A stretch of 64,000 bases of DNA from Alicyclobacillus tolerans (GCF_021739485.1 NZ_JAJFNK010000002.1:124001-188000); one strand, 5' to 3'. Shown: positions 27,774 to 36,503, counted from the stretch's first letter. Made by a program: numbers and translations. Notes: generated by a model from the sequence alone, not told the origin.

Positions 27774-28343
27774 GTGTTGATGTCTATGCTGGCACCGCTT
27801 GAAGCTCTCTTGTTCGCGGCGGGAAGCAACGGTTTGACAACCGAAGAGATCGCTTCTGCGATGGAACTGTCCCTAGAGGAAACAAAGTCGCTGTGCGAGC
27901 AGCTGCAGCAGCAATTTGAGCAAAGAAACTCTGGACTCCAGGTGGTGGACTTTGCAGGCAATTGGCAGCTCGTCACGCGCCCGGAGTTTGCTGAATACAT
28001 TCGCCGTCTGGCCACTTCACCGGTTTCCGGTCACCTCAGTGCAGCCGCACTGGAGGTTTTGGCCATCGTGGCCTATCGTCAGCCCATTACACGGCAAGGA
28101 ATTGAGCTAATTCGCGGAGTTCAATCGGATCGCGCCTTGAGTACACTCGTTCACCGTCAGTTGGTGGCGGAGAAGGGGCGCGAAGAAGCACCCGGAAGGC
28201 CGATTCTCTACGGTACGACCGATGTGTTTTTGCAAACCTTCGGTCTCAGAAGCCTGGAAGAACTGCCTTTACTTCCTTCAGAACAGGAATTGCCTCAAAC
28301 TCTGTCCTTGTTTGAGAACCATCCCTCCATACCCCGCGATTAA
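27774..28343 (+). CDS. scpB: Segregation and condensation protein B
   Basis: 189 residues forming two winged helices (LAPLEALLFAAGSNGLT at the start; LSAAALEVLAIVAYRQPITR and EEAPGRPILYGTTDVFLQTFGL in the second). It stabilises the SMC-ScpA ring. GTG 27774 is 7 bases after GAGGAG; TTG 27777 and ATG 27780 are nearby alternatives. One base separates it from the scpA stop. Confidence 0.94.
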   Translation: MLMSMLAPLEALLFAAGSNGLTTEEIASAMELSLEETKSLCEQLQQQFEQRNSGLQVVDFAGNWQLVTRPEFAEYIRRLATSPVSGHLSAAALEVLAIVAYRQPITRQGIELIRGVQSDRALSTLVHRQLVAEKGREEAPGRPILYGTTDVFLQTFGLRSLEELPLLPSEQELPQTLSLFENHPSIPRD

Positions 28344-28426
28344 TCCTCAGCGCAATGCGGGATTTCAGAATGCCCCGCGTCGATTCTGGCAAAGATATGA
28401 CCGTTCCTAAAAAGGTGGGACGGTCA

Positions 28427-29134
28427 GTGTATGTATGGATAGTTGTCGCTTTACTCGCACTCGCTGCCGCGATAACGATGGCAGTGTTTCTTCCAGTTGT
28501 CATCTCAATCCGGTTCGAACGGCTTCTTTCGGATGAACAAGGAGAGCTGGTCGTTTCGTACCTGTTTGGGTTGATCCAGGTGCGAAAAAAACTATCAGCG
28601 TTAACCGCGAAATCGTCCGATGAAGGACCGGCGATCGCGGCTGAACACAAGTCACCCAGCCCCCCAGGCACTTCCGGTTCGAATCAACACACAGAGTTGA
28701 CCAGCGAAGAAATCTGGCAGTTTATCAAACAGTGGAGAACCTGGGCCGACGTCTATCAACAATCGGTTCCCGTCATCAAGAAGCTCTTGCAGCGCGTCGG
28801 AATCGATGAACTATCGGTCCGGTGCCGACTGGGAACTGGCGACGTCGTCAGTACGGGCGTTGCATACGGCACTTTTTGGGGAGTTTTGACGACTCTCGTT
28901 GGTGCATCGTCTTACGTTTGTCGGTTTCGATGTAAACCGGATCTCGCGGTGGATGCAGATTTTCAACGCGCTGCACTTGAGGCCCAGGTCCGCTGCATAG
29001 CGAAAGTCCGTTTGGGTTACGCTATCGTCGCGGGATTGCGACTTGCTCGAGTGTGGAGAAGGAGGACAGCTCATGGAACATCCCATTCAAGGGCTTATGC
29101 AGACGGCGATGGAAAACATACGCGGAATGGTTGA
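28427..29134 (+). CDS. DUF2953 membrane protein (YtfI-like)
   Basis: 235 residues: one N-terminal membrane span (VWIVVALLALAAAITMAVFL), a variable linker rich in Ser/Pro, and the DUF2953 part (YGTFWGVLTTLV, VDADFQRAALEAQVRCIAKVRLGY). Position before ytfJ is as in B. subtilis. GTG 28427 is chosen because AAGGTGG lies 8 bases upstream; ATG 28355 and ATG 28397 are in frame but lack a site. The 3' end overlaps ytfJ by 62 bases, unusual for this gene pair in its length. Confidence 0.75.
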   Translation: MYVWIVVALLALAAAITMAVFLPVVISIRFERLLSDEQGELVVSYLFGLIQVRKKLSALTAKSSDEGPAIAAEHKSPSPPGTSGSNQHTELTSEEIWQFIKQWRTWADVYQQSVPVIKKLLQRVGIDELSVRCRLGTGDVVSTGVAYGTFWGVLTTLVGASSYVCRFRCKPDLAVDADFQRAALEAQVRCIAKVRLGYAIVAGLRLARVWRRRTAHGTSHSRAYADGDGKHTRNG

Positions 29135-29504
29135 TGTCAATACAATCATCGGTGACGCCGTAGAAGCACCAGATGGAACCGTCATCTTGCCGGTTTCCAA
29201 AGTTGCATTTGGATTCGCTGCCGGAGGCAGTGAATTTAACGCGGAAGGCCGCGGCAACCAAGGTACTCAAGCATCCGCCGAACACCCATTTGGCGGCGGT
29301 TCTGGAGGAGGGGTGTCAATCAGCCCCATTGGCTTTCTCATCGTGCACGAGGGAAACATCCGCCTGCTGTCAACCGATAATCAAAACCAGCTTTACGACC
29401 GCATTATCGACATGACTCCGGTGATGGTTGAAAAAATACAGTCCATGTTTAAGGGGAATTCGGCCAAATCCGCCCAATCGACCGATCCGCAGACTGCACA
29501 CTAA
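29073..29504 (+). CDS. ytfJ: GerW family sporulation protein YtfJ
   Basis: 143 residues. The core motif DAVEAPDGTVILPVSKVAFGFAAGG and the Gly-rich GGGSGGGVSISPIGFLIV are diagnostic for the family. YtfJ is a forespore protein that influences germination in Bacillus. ATG 29073 lies behind GGAGG inside the 3' end of the DUF2953 gene. spmA and spmB follow, giving a run of sporulation genes. Confidence 0.9.
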   Translation: MEHPIQGLMQTAMENIRGMVDVNTIIGDAVEAPDGTVILPVSKVAFGFAAGGSEFNAEGRGNQGTQASAEHPFGGGSGGGVSISPIGFLIVHEGNIRLLSTDNQNQLYDRIIDMTPVMVEKIQSMFKGNSAKSAQSTDPQTAH

Positions 29505-29594
29505 TTCCGGATTCAGTTTTAGGAAGATTGTCCTAATGAGACGCGAGCTGGCATACCCATGAAAGAAGGACGAGGTCTTTCGGGGGGTGCCAGC

Positions 29595-30188
29595 TTGATT
29601 GATTTAATCTGGCTTTTATTGTTTTTAGTCGGACTGATTACCGCGATGTTGACAGGCCGAGTCGAACAAGTCACGCAAGCAGTGCTCGGCGGCGCCGAAT
29701 CGGGGGTTGCGCTGTCCATCGGCCTAGTGAGCGTGATCGCATTCTGGCTGGGGTTGATGAACATTGCAGAAAAGGCGGGCATGGTGGAGTGGCTGGCGCG
29801 TAAACTGCGTCCTGTCGCCAAATTCCTGTATCCGTCCGTACCCGTTGACCACCCTGCAATGGGCGCTATTCTCGCCAACATGAGCGCGAATATTCTGGGA
29901 CTGGGCAATGCTGCGACACCATTAGGTTTAAAGGCTATGCAAGAACTCCAGAGCTTGAATACGGACAAACAAACCGCCAGCGACGCCATGTGCACGCTCT
30001 TGGCTGTGAATACAGCAAGCATTACATTGATTCCCACGACTGTGATTGCCTTTCGCCTCCAGTTTCATTCTAAAGACCCTACGGCCATTGTAGGTACGAC
30101 GATTGTGGCCACCGTCATCGGAACCGTCTGCGCCATCATCCTGGACAGACTGTTCCGCGCATGGTCGAAGCGAGGAGGGAGACGGTAA
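29595..30188 (+). CDS. spmA: Spore maturation protein A
   Basis: 197 residues, nucleoside-recognition (Gate) domain membrane protein with about five spans; NMSANILGLGNAATPLGLKA is the conserved core. SpmA and SpmB are needed for normal spore core dehydration. TTG 29595 follows GGGGGGTG by about 7 bases and aligns with the B. subtilis start (196 residues); ATG 29559 would add 12 residues without a site. The stop overlaps the spmB start. Confidence 0.92.
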   Translation: MIDLIWLLLFLVGLITAMLTGRVEQVTQAVLGGAESGVALSIGLVSVIAFWLGLMNIAEKAGMVEWLARKLRPVAKFLYPSVPVDHPAMGAILANMSANILGLGNAATPLGLKAMQELQSLNTDKQTASDAMCTLLAVNTASITLIPTTVIAFRLQFHSKDPTAIVGTTIVATVIGTVCAIILDRLFRAWSKRGGRR

Positions 30189-30730
30189 TGCAGTCAGTCA
30201 TCTCCAACCTTTCCGCTTGGATGCTGCCGCTTATCATTTCATTTGTACTGGTTATCGGATACGTTAAAAGAGTCCCTCTTTACAATACCTTCGTCGACGG
30301 GGCAAAGGGCGGCTTTGGCACAGCGATACGGCTTATTCCGCACCTTATTGCTATGATGGTAGCGGTTCAAGTTTTTCGCGCTTCGGGGGCCATGGACTAC
30401 TTAATTGGCCTGCTGGCGCCTGTGCTGCATTTTTTCCACATTCCTGCCGAAGTGGCGCCGCTGGCTTTGTTGCGGCCGATTAGTGGGCAAGGGTCATTGG
30501 CCCTAATGACAGATATTTTCAAACAGCACGGCCCAGATTCGTGGCTCGGTCAGTTGGCCTCCACCATGCAAGCCAGCACCGATACTACGTTGTACATTAT
30601 TACCGTCTATTTTGGCAGTGTTGGCATTCAAAACTTCCGGTACGCACTTAAGGTCGGGTTGTTGGCGGACCTTGCCAGCGTCCTCGGCAGCATTGTGGCA
30701 GTCTGGCTGCTCATGGGACCCATGCCTTAA
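30188..30730 (+). CDS. spmB: Spore maturation protein B
   Basis: 180 residues, paired with SpmA, with the Gate-domain motif RLIPHLIAMMVAVQVFRASGAMD and LLRPISGQGSLALMTDI. ATG 30188 shares one base with the spmA stop and lies behind GAGGAGGGAG. The two proteins probably act as a membrane complex during late spore development. Confidence 0.93.
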   Translation: MQSVISNLSAWMLPLIISFVLVIGYVKRVPLYNTFVDGAKGGFGTAIRLIPHLIAMMVAVQVFRASGAMDYLIGLLAPVLHFFHIPAEVAPLALLRPISGQGSLALMTDIFKQHGPDSWLGQLASTMQASTDTTLYIITVYFGSVGIQNFRYALKVGLLADLASVLGSIVAVWLLMGPMP

Positions 30731-30783
30731 GGACTTCGTTTAACCCGAATTGTCGAAACACCCTCTCGACGTGTACCATCCAT

Positions 30784-30812
30784 TCGCTTTCGAACCGGCA
30801 AACCTCTATAAT
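30784..30812 (+). promoter_or_regulatory. Possible sigma-A promoter of rluB
   Basis: TATAAT at 30807-30812 is a perfect -10. About 17-18 bases upstream only a poor -35 (TTCGCT region) is seen. It lies between spmB and the rluB start. Confidence 0.4.
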
Positions 30813-30844
30813 AAGCGGTAGCTTTCAGATTGGAGCGAATCCGC

Positions 30845-31732
30845 GTGGAAAGACTGCAGAAAATACTGGCTCAAGCAGGGATCGCGTCACGCCGCAAGTG
30901 TGAAGAACTGATACTTGGCGGGCGGGTAACCGTTGACGGGGTCGTTTGCACCACATTGGGAACCCGGGCTGACCCGGCAAAGCAGCAGATTGCCGTGGAC
31001 GGAAAACCGGTTCAACTTGAACAAAAAACCTCCATCATCCTTTACAAACCTACGTCTTACGTGACCACCGTCACCGACCCAGAAGGGCGCCGCACGGTCA
31101 TGGACCTCGTGCGAGACTTGCCCGTTCGCATATTTCCAGTCGGCAGGTTGGATTACGATACGAGCGGGTTGCTGATTTTGACCAACGACGGCGAGTTGGC
31201 CAATGGTCTTGCTCATCCTGGGCATGACGTGGATAAGGTGTACCGCGTCACGGTGATTGGTATGCCAGATAAAACGGCTTTGCAAACCCTGAAAACCGGA
31301 GTGGAGTTGGAGGACGGAACTACAAAACCAGCGCAGGTCACAGTGCTTCGCAACCACCCTTTTGAGTCGGTCTTGGAAATTGCGATTCACGAAGGCAGGA
31401 ATCGCCAGATTCGAAGGATGTTTGAAGCGATTGGGTTGCCGGTTAAAAGACTCAAACGCATTCAATTTGGACCGATTGAGCTCACTGGGCTAAACGTTGG
31501 GCAGTGGAGATGGTTGAACGAAGCCGAGTGGAAAGCCCTGTATTCCAGTGCGGGTCTGAGTGCTCCGCCTTATACCGGACCGGCTGCTTTTCGTCCGCGC
31601 AAAACCGACAAAACAGCCACCAAAACGAGCCGTTTTCAGACCACAAAGGGCAGACAACCAGGCAAAGGCGCAACAAGGTCCTACTCAAAACGGCAGCCCG
31701 ATTCCACTCGTCGCGGGCGCACTGGTCAGTAA
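30845..31732 (+). CDS. rluB: 23S rRNA pseudouridine synthase RluB-type
   Basis: 295 residues: an N-terminal S4 RNA-binding domain (LQKILAQAGIASRRKCEELI) and the RsuA-type catalytic domain with the active-site Asp in VGRLDYDTSGLLILTNDGEL and the RNRQIRRMFEA motif. The C-terminal 60 residues are a basic Lys/Thr/Arg tail, likely RNA-binding. GTG 30845 follows GGAG by 9 bases; TTG 30830 is an in-frame alternative. Position between spmB and resD matches Bacillus. Confidence 0.92.
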   Translation: MERLQKILAQAGIASRRKCEELILGGRVTVDGVVCTTLGTRADPAKQQIAVDGKPVQLEQKTSIILYKPTSYVTTVTDPEGRRTVMDLVRDLPVRIFPVGRLDYDTSGLLILTNDGELANGLAHPGHDVDKVYRVTVIGMPDKTALQTLKTGVELEDGTTKPAQVTVLRNHPFESVLEIAIHEGRNRQIRRMFEAIGLPVKRLKRIQFGPIELTGLNVGQWRWLNEAEWKALYSSAGLSAPPYTGPAAFRPRKTDKTATKTSRFQTTKGRQPGKGATRSYSKRQPDSTRRGRTGQ

Positions 31733-31881
31733 GAAGACGACGAACGCGCAAAGCGGGTTGGAATGCGATTGCATGCAGACCATTTTTCCATTTTTTATAC
31801 TGTGTCAAGCCGATTTAGACTTGCTGCAACAACCCGTGGACGTCATAATGGTTAAAGACAGTGGACGGGAGGTGTCGGGGT

Positions 31882-32589
31882 TTGGAACAAAGTTCACGTA
31901 TTCTCGTTGTCGATGACGAAGAGCGGATTCGCCGACTGGTCCGGATGTATTTAGAACGAAACGGCTTTTCCGTCGACGAGGCCGAGGACGGACGGCAAGC
32001 GTTGGAATTTGCCTTGAATGAACCCTATTCTCTAATTATTTTGGACCTCATGCTGCCGGGTATGGATGGACGCGATGTATGTACGCAGCTGCGGCAGTAC
32101 CTGCAGACCCCTATTATCATGTTGACAGCTGCTGGCGATGAGGTTAGTCGAATTCAGGGGTTTGAGCTTGGAGCGGACGATTACGTCGTCAAACCATTTA
32201 GTCCAAGGGAACTTGTCATGCGCGTCAAAGCCTTGTTAAAACGAGCGGGAGAGCCCGAAACCTTAAAAAACGATTTCCAACAGGTTCTGACGTTCCCAGA
32301 CCTCGTGATTCACATCGACGCGCGCCGCGTGGAGGTGTCTGGGCACGAAATTAACCTCACACCCAAAGAGTTCGACTTGTTGGTTTATATGGCCCAACGG
32401 CCCGACAAGGTGTTTGGACGGGAAGAATTGCTGCGCGACGTTTGGAATTATCAATTTTATGGAGATCAACGAACCGTAGACACCCACATCAAACGTTTGC
32501 GTGAAAAACTCGGACAATCCTCAGAGCGCGTGAGTCACTACATCGTGACGGTTTGGGGCGTAGGGTACAAGTTCGAGGTTGCAGCGTGA
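31882..32589 (+). CDS. resD: OmpR-family response regulator, ResD-like
   Basis: 235 residues. Receiver domain with phospho-acceptor Asp55 (LIILDLMLPGMDG), Lys in VVKPFSP, then a winged-helix DNA-binding domain (LTPKEFDLLVYMAQRPDKVF; RTVDTHIKRLREKL). TTG 31882 lies 7 bases after GGGAGGTG. It forms an operon with the kinase, overlapping by GTGA. In B. subtilis ResDE controls respiration and anaerobic genes and lies in the same region; the resABC genes that precede it there are absent here, so the regulon may differ. Confidence 0.85.
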   Translation: MEQSSRILVVDDEERIRRLVRMYLERNGFSVDEAEDGRQALEFALNEPYSLIILDLMLPGMDGRDVCTQLRQYLQTPIIMLTAAGDEVSRIQGFELGADDYVVKPFSPRELVMRVKALLKRAGEPETLKNDFQQVLTFPDLVIHIDARRVEVSGHEINLTPKEFDLLVYMAQRPDKVFGREELLRDVWNYQFYGDQRTVDTHIKRLREKLGQSSERVSHYIVTVWGVGYKFEVAA

Positions 32590-34331
32590 TTCGCAACAGT
32601 ATCGTCGCAAAACTGTGGCTAACCATCGTTGCCATGGTCATTATTGTCTTGGTCTTACTATTTATTCTATTACAGCAGTTTTTTGATAATTACGTGTACC
32701 AACAGCAAACCCGGGAATTGACGCGTTTGGCGCAAAGTGTACAGGTTCTGGTGCAGCAACAGCACAATCCCGGGCTTGCCAATAAACTCGCACAACAACT
32801 GGCATTTGTTCAAAACGCTAAAATTACGGAGTCTGTGCCCTATTCTCAAAATTCCGCGTTGAATACGACGTACCAGTCTTTCACCCCGCAACAACAACAA
32901 TGGTTCAAAAGTGGTCAAGCTGTTATCATTCGAGGGGACCAACTCGGAAAGTCGTCCGTGTCTGTCTACCTCATTATTCCCAATAAATCGGCGCCCGGTA
33001 TGGTTGTGGTAACGCAGCAAATGAGTGTTCTGGATGCTCCTTTGGCCCGCATGCGTAACCTCATTTTATTTGCAATGGCACTCGGGGTTCTTTTGGTAAC
33101 GGGTTTAGCGTTTATTGTCTCAAAGAACCTCTCGCGTCCCCTCATACAGATGAATCGAGTAGCCGAAGCTATGGCCAGAGGCGATTTTGACGGGACCATC
33201 AATGTCCTGACGAACGACGAAGTCGGTCGATTGGGACGGACTTTTAACGCATTAGCCAACGAATTGGCCAGTACAATTGCAGCGTTGTCTTTGGAAACCA
33301 ACCAATTGAGCAGCATTCTGTCGTCTTTGGAGGACGGAGTCGTAGCTGCAGATTTGGAAGGCACCATCACGCTCGTCAATCCGCCTGGACTGCGCAGACT
33401 GCGGTCCCTGCTGCTTTCGGAAACTGGCGTTCCCGAGTTGACAAACCTGCCTGCCAGCATGGTTCCACTCATGCAATCCGCCATCGACAAAAACGGTCCC
33501 GTAGTACGGGATGCCCGTTGGCAAGGACGCGAATTGACCATTGTCGTGACGCCGTTATACGAGTCTGGAGGGGCCAAGATCCGCGGCGTGGTTTACGTGA
33601 TTCGCGACGTTACTGAAGAACGCCGATTAGACCGGCTTCGCAAAGACTTCATTGCAAACGTCTCGCATGAATTGCGCACTCCTTTAAGCATGATGCAGGG
33701 GTACACAGAGGCACTTCTGGACGAATTCGGCGACGATCCCCAGCAAAGGCGGGAACTCACCGAAATTATCCACGATGAGACCTTGAGAATGCGGCGATTG
33801 GTGAACGACCTTTTGGACCTGGCTCAGTTAGAGTCCGGACAGTTTCAGATGAACTTTGCCCAAACGAACGTGAGTGCACTCGTCAAACGCGTCGCGCGAA
33901 AGTTCCAGACCTTGGCCGCCGAACGCGAAATTCACGTTATTACGAATCTTCAGCCCGGTCCCATTGAGGTCCTTGGGGATTTTGACCGTCTAGAACAGGT
34001 TTTCACGAATTTGTTAGATAACGCAATCCGGCATACGGGGAGTGGGGGAACCGTGAGCGTCACCACTCAAACCAGCGCAAAATATGCGCAGGTGGTCGTT
34101 TCAGACACGGGAAGTGGAATTCCCGAAGAGGATATCCCATATATTTGGGAACGATTTTATAAAGCCGACAAGGCACGGACGAGAGGAAGTTCGGGGACTG
34201 GGCTCGGTCTGGCCATCACGCGTCACATTGTTTTGGAGCACCGCGGAGACATTATTGTCGAAAGCAAAACGGGGCAAGGTACCAGTTTCACGGTTTCCAT
34301 TCCGCTGCTCGAAAATCCGGAAACCAAATGA
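32586..34331 (+). CDS. resE: Sensor histidine kinase, ResE-like
   Basis: 581 residues: membrane span at the N-terminus, an extracytoplasmic Gln/Asn-rich sensor part (residues 35-160), a second span (LILFAMALGVLLVTGLAFIV), HAMP, a PAS-like domain, HisKA with His361 (NVSHELRTPLSMMQGY) and the HATPase domain (LLDNAIRH, DTGSGIPEEDI, GTGLGLAI). GTG 32586 overlaps the regulator stop. It is the membrane partner of the preceding response regulator; the signal is not known. Confidence 0.88.
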   Translation: MIRNSIVAKLWLTIVAMVIIVLVLLFILLQQFFDNYVYQQQTRELTRLAQSVQVLVQQQHNPGLANKLAQQLAFVQNAKITESVPYSQNSALNTTYQSFTPQQQQWFKSGQAVIIRGDQLGKSSVSVYLIIPNKSAPGMVVVTQQMSVLDAPLARMRNLILFAMALGVLLVTGLAFIVSKNLSRPLIQMNRVAEAMARGDFDGTINVLTNDEVGRLGRTFNALANELASTIAALSLETNQLSSILSSLEDGVVAADLEGTITLVNPPGLRRLRSLLLSETGVPELTNLPASMVPLMQSAIDKNGPVVRDARWQGRELTIVVTPLYESGGAKIRGVVYVIRDVTEERRLDRLRKDFIANVSHELRTPLSMMQGYTEALLDEFGDDPQQRRELTEIIHDETLRMRRLVNDLLDLAQLESGQFQMNFAQTNVSALVKRVARKFQTLAAEREIHVITNLQPGPIEVLGDFDRLEQVFTNLLDNAIRHTGSGGTVSVTTQTSAKYAQVVVSDTGSGIPEEDIPYIWERFYKADKARTRGSSGTGLGLAITRHIVLEHRGDIIVESKTGQGTSFTVSIPLLENPETK

Positions 34332-34351
34332 TGCAGGTTCGTCGACATCAA

Positions 34352-34385
34352 GAGGAACTCTCATCAACATAGGAGGAACTCTCAT
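34352..34385. repeat. 13-bp direct repeat spanning the ribosome-binding site of the WVY gene
   Basis: GAGGAACTCTCAT occurs at 34352-34364 and again at 34373-34385, 21 bases apart. The second copy holds part of the Shine-Dalgarno and ends with the first base of the TTG start codon. Confidence 0.7.
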
Positions 34386-34549
34386 TGGCATGGGTATATT
34401 ATCTCCGGCTTGTCGATACAAAGTTTCAGGCGGACTGCCTGGTTAAGCGGTTTGAAGACGCACAAGGGTGGCTGTATCGGAGTATGCCGCGCTACGTAGG
34501 AATTTACCAAACACAGCGGGGAAGGTATGGGGTAAAGGTATTGTGGTAA
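34385..34549 (+). CDS. Small WVY-family protein, copy 1 (54 aa)
   Basis: TTG start 8 bases after AGGAGG. The 54-residue product begins MAWVYYLRLVDTK and ends with VGIYQTQRGRYGVKVLW. It is clearly related to the 60-residue product at 39602-39784: M[A/S]WVYxxRLxD[S/T]K at the front and [I/V][F/Y]xT-x-[R/K]GxYGV at the back, with almost the same spacing. No known family is recognised. Charged and aromatic, no membrane span; probably a cytoplasmic small domain. It follows resE by 53 bases. Confidence 0.7.
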   Translation: MAWVYYLRLVDTKFQADCLVKRFEDAQGWLYRSMPRYVGIYQTQRGRYGVKVLW

Positions 34550-34614
34550 CACTTCCCTTAGGACGCATTACTGGGGACGAGGTCGTGAAATTTATGGGGA
34601 GAGTACACAAGTGA
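34543..34614 (+). CDS. Possible 23-residue coupled ORF
   Basis: A GTG-started frame reading MVTLPLGRITGDEVVKFMGR plus three residues. It begins inside the end of WVY copy 1 and its stop overlaps the next start codon (GTGA). AAAGG lies only 4 bases upstream, so initiation is doubtful; it may serve translational coupling. Confidence 0.25.
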   Translation: MVTLPLGRITGDEVVKFMGRVHK

Positions 34615-35081
34615 CCGAAGAAAGTAAAACAACTCCTCGCCACAGCGGGAAGGAGTTGCCTTGGCCCGAATTGCCCTCTGCTTGGCAACACAGAGTATCA
34701 CTAAAATGGTTAACCTTAGAATCCCTGCGCATCGTGCATCAACGATTGGAGACTCAAGGAAAAGCTCTCAACGTGGCTTTATTGACCACGAGCGGATTGG
34801 TTCACGGCGACCTGGCACAGATTGCAGACACGTATGAAGAGAGCCTGAACAGCCCAACCCATGCGGATATCGCTTCGGCGGTCGTTCATCTGCGTACAGA
34901 CCTTTGGAGAACCTATGAAAAACAGGATCCGGAGTTGCAACCTACAGACTCTGGTGCGATTGTTCACTTGCGAAACGCAACGGTGCATATCGGGTCAGAA
35001 ACTGTCCATTTCGCCGAACTTGCGCTGTTCGCGAGCGACATCATCGGCTTTACCTTGACCGAAACCGCGATTCTTCAATGA
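34611..35081 (+). CDS. Conserved-looking hypothetical protein (156 aa)
   Basis: 156 residues, not recognised. It is mostly helical, begins with a polar stretch, and has a central LTTSGLVHGDLAQIADTYEES and a C-terminal beta-rich part (AIVHLRNATVHIGSETVHFAEL). No membrane span, no cysteines. GTG 34611 lies about 9 bases after GGGGAG. It directly follows the WVY gene and is followed by a convergent XRE regulator. Codon use and the site support a real gene. Confidence 0.65.
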   Translation: MTEESKTTPRHSGKELPWPELPSAWQHRVSLKWLTLESLRIVHQRLETQGKALNVALLTTSGLVHGDLAQIADTYEESLNSPTHADIASAVVHLRTDLWRTYEKQDPELQPTDSGAIVHLRNATVHIGSETVHFAELALFASDIIGFTLTETAILQ

Positions 35082-35180
35082 ACCCGGAAAAGGCACAACC
35101 CGGGATCTAAACCAGAACGCCGCAATGCAAGTTTTCTTTCTGGGTTGCTCGCACGGCTGTGCGTCCTTGGAGCGGTTTTA

Positions 35181-35603
35181 TTAATGTTGAACGAACGTTT
35201 CATCGGAGCGCATACTCAGGCGCCTTTGCTGGGACAAAAGGTCAATCATTAAAGTTAAGAACTGGGCGTCTTGCTCTGGCAGCGTACTCATTTTATGCGC
35301 CGCTTGAAGATATGGCGTTGCGGATTCATTTAGGATAAAGTTTTGCAAGTAAAGAGGAAGTTCGTCCGAAGAAGTCTTCATTTTTGGAGGCACGAAATCG
35401 GCATCCTCATCGCATAAGGCATTCAGTGGTACACCGAGCGCATCTGCCATCCGGATGGCGTACTCCAATGAAGGGAACCGTTTACTTCGTTCAATGGAGG
35501 ATATGTGGGGCGTAGAGATACCTGCTCTCAACGAAAGTTCTTGTTGGGACCAATGCCTGTCCAATCTTAGTCGACGTACGCGATTGCCGAAGGATTCATT
35601 CAA
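35181..35603 (-). CDS. XRE-family DNA-binding repressor
   Basis: 140 residues. Residues 6-64 are an XRE helix-turn-helix (NRVRRLRLDRHWSQQELS, GISTPHISSIERSKRFPS). The C-terminal 70 residues are helical, a likely dimerisation or sensing part. The start is TTG at 35603, 9 bases after GGGAGG. It is transcribed divergently from the sirtuin gene 121 bases away, across an AT-rich region, and may control both. Confidence 0.85.
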   Translation of the reverse strand: MNESFGNRVRRLRLDRHWSQQELSLRAGISTPHISSIERSKRFPSLEYAIRMADALGVPLNALCDEDADFVPPKMKTSSDELPLYLQNFILNESATPYLQAAHKMSTLPEQDAQFLTLMIDLLSQQRRLSMRSDETFVQH

Positions 35604-35647
35604 GTGGCGTAACCTCCCAAGATGTCGAAGTCAACTTTCATATGCTT

Positions 35648-35676
35648 AAAATAATCTGGAATAATTTCTTTGTAAA
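35648..35676 (-). promoter_or_regulatory. Promoter of the XRE gene
   Basis: On the minus strand TTTACA (35671-35676), a 17-base spacer, then TATTTT (35648-35653). The -35 matches five of six bases, the -10 four of six. The AT-rich divergent region is where an autoregulatory operator would be expected. Confidence 0.45.
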
Positions 35677-35724
35677 TCCCAATAAGAGTAATTTAGATAT
35701 CATTTTGAAGAATGGGATCGAAAA

Positions 35725-36441
35725 ATGTCACAAATTCTCGTTACTAAAGAAAACTGGCCTAAAAAGAAAGAGGAGATCGGGCCGTTACTGAAGGCAATGC
35801 GGTTTGCCGTAGCGGTAACGGGGGCTGGCATCAGCAAAGCCAGCGGCATTCCCTTGTTCAAAGAACGCATCGATGGAATTCCCTTGCAACAGTTTTTCAA
35901 ATCTGAATTTTTAAACAGCGACCCTGTCCACTACTATCGACTATATCGTCGAATTCTTGCGCAGTGGCGGCGCGCTAAGCCCAACGCCGCTCATTGGGCC
36001 TTATCAAAACGAGGGATCTGGGTCGTGACGCAAAACATCGACGGTTTGCATCGCGACGCTGGAACAAGGCACTTAATTGAACTACACGGAAACCTTAGGG
36101 AACTACAGTGTCCAACGTGCAAACAGGTGTATCAAAGCGACTTGGCCTTTGCAGCAAAAGTTCCCGTCTGTCCCGATTGTGACGGCCTGTTAATGCCTGG
36201 AGTCACATTGGAAGGGCAACAAATTCGCCACTTCAGCCGGGCTGTAGACTGGTGCGGCAGGGCGCAGGTGCTGTTTGTGGTCGGCAGCAAACTCAACATG
36301 GAACCGGTACGACAACTGCCCGAGATTGCAGAGTCAAATGGGGCAGTGGTCGTCTTCATCAACCAGGATGCTGAACACGCGTTACCGGGTTTGTTGGAAG
36401 AGCACCCCAGGCCGACGAAGGGACGCACCGCAGATGTTTAA
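35725..36441 (+). CDS. Divergent sirtuin (Sir2-family NAD-dependent protein)
   Basis: 238 residues. Sir2 landmarks present: GAGIS at 33-37, TQNIDGLH at 102-109, catalytic His121 in ELHGN, four zinc cysteines (129, 132, 149, 152), VGSKL and VFIN near the end. Unusual: the nicotinamide-site motif GIPDFR is GIPLFK (41-46), and the FGE motif after the zinc ribbon is replaced by LEG. The loss of the Asp and Arg suggests altered chemistry or substrate. ATG 35725, with GGGATCG upstream. Back-to-back with the XRE gene. Confidence 0.85.
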   Translation: MSQILVTKENWPKKKEEIGPLLKAMRFAVAVTGAGISKASGIPLFKERIDGIPLQQFFKSEFLNSDPVHYYRLYRRILAQWRRAKPNAAHWALSKRGIWVVTQNIDGLHRDAGTRHLIELHGNLRELQCPTCKQVYQSDLAFAAKVPVCPDCDGLLMPGVTLEGQQIRHFSRAVDWCGRAQVLFVVGSKLNMEPVRQLPEIAESNGAVVVFINQDAEHALPGLLEEHPRPTKGRTADV

Positions 36442-36478
36442 CTGGGGCAGGTATGACGAAGCGGATTCCGGACATTAA

Positions 36479-36503
36479 AAATCCGCCCGAGACAGGCGGA
36501 TTT
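36479..36503. terminator. Bidirectional terminator between the sirtuin and the small membrane gene
   Basis: AAATCCGCC at 36479-36487 pairs with GGCGGATTT at 36495-36503 around a 7-base loop. It is flanked by A-rich sequence on the left and T on the right, so it can stop both convergent transcripts. Confidence 0.8.

Noticed and set aside
35725-36441. Sir2 protein as part of a Thoeris- or pAgo-like defence system
   Set aside because: No TIR, Argonaute or HerA-like partner is adjacent, and the protein has the compact zinc-ribbon form of deacylase-type sirtuins.
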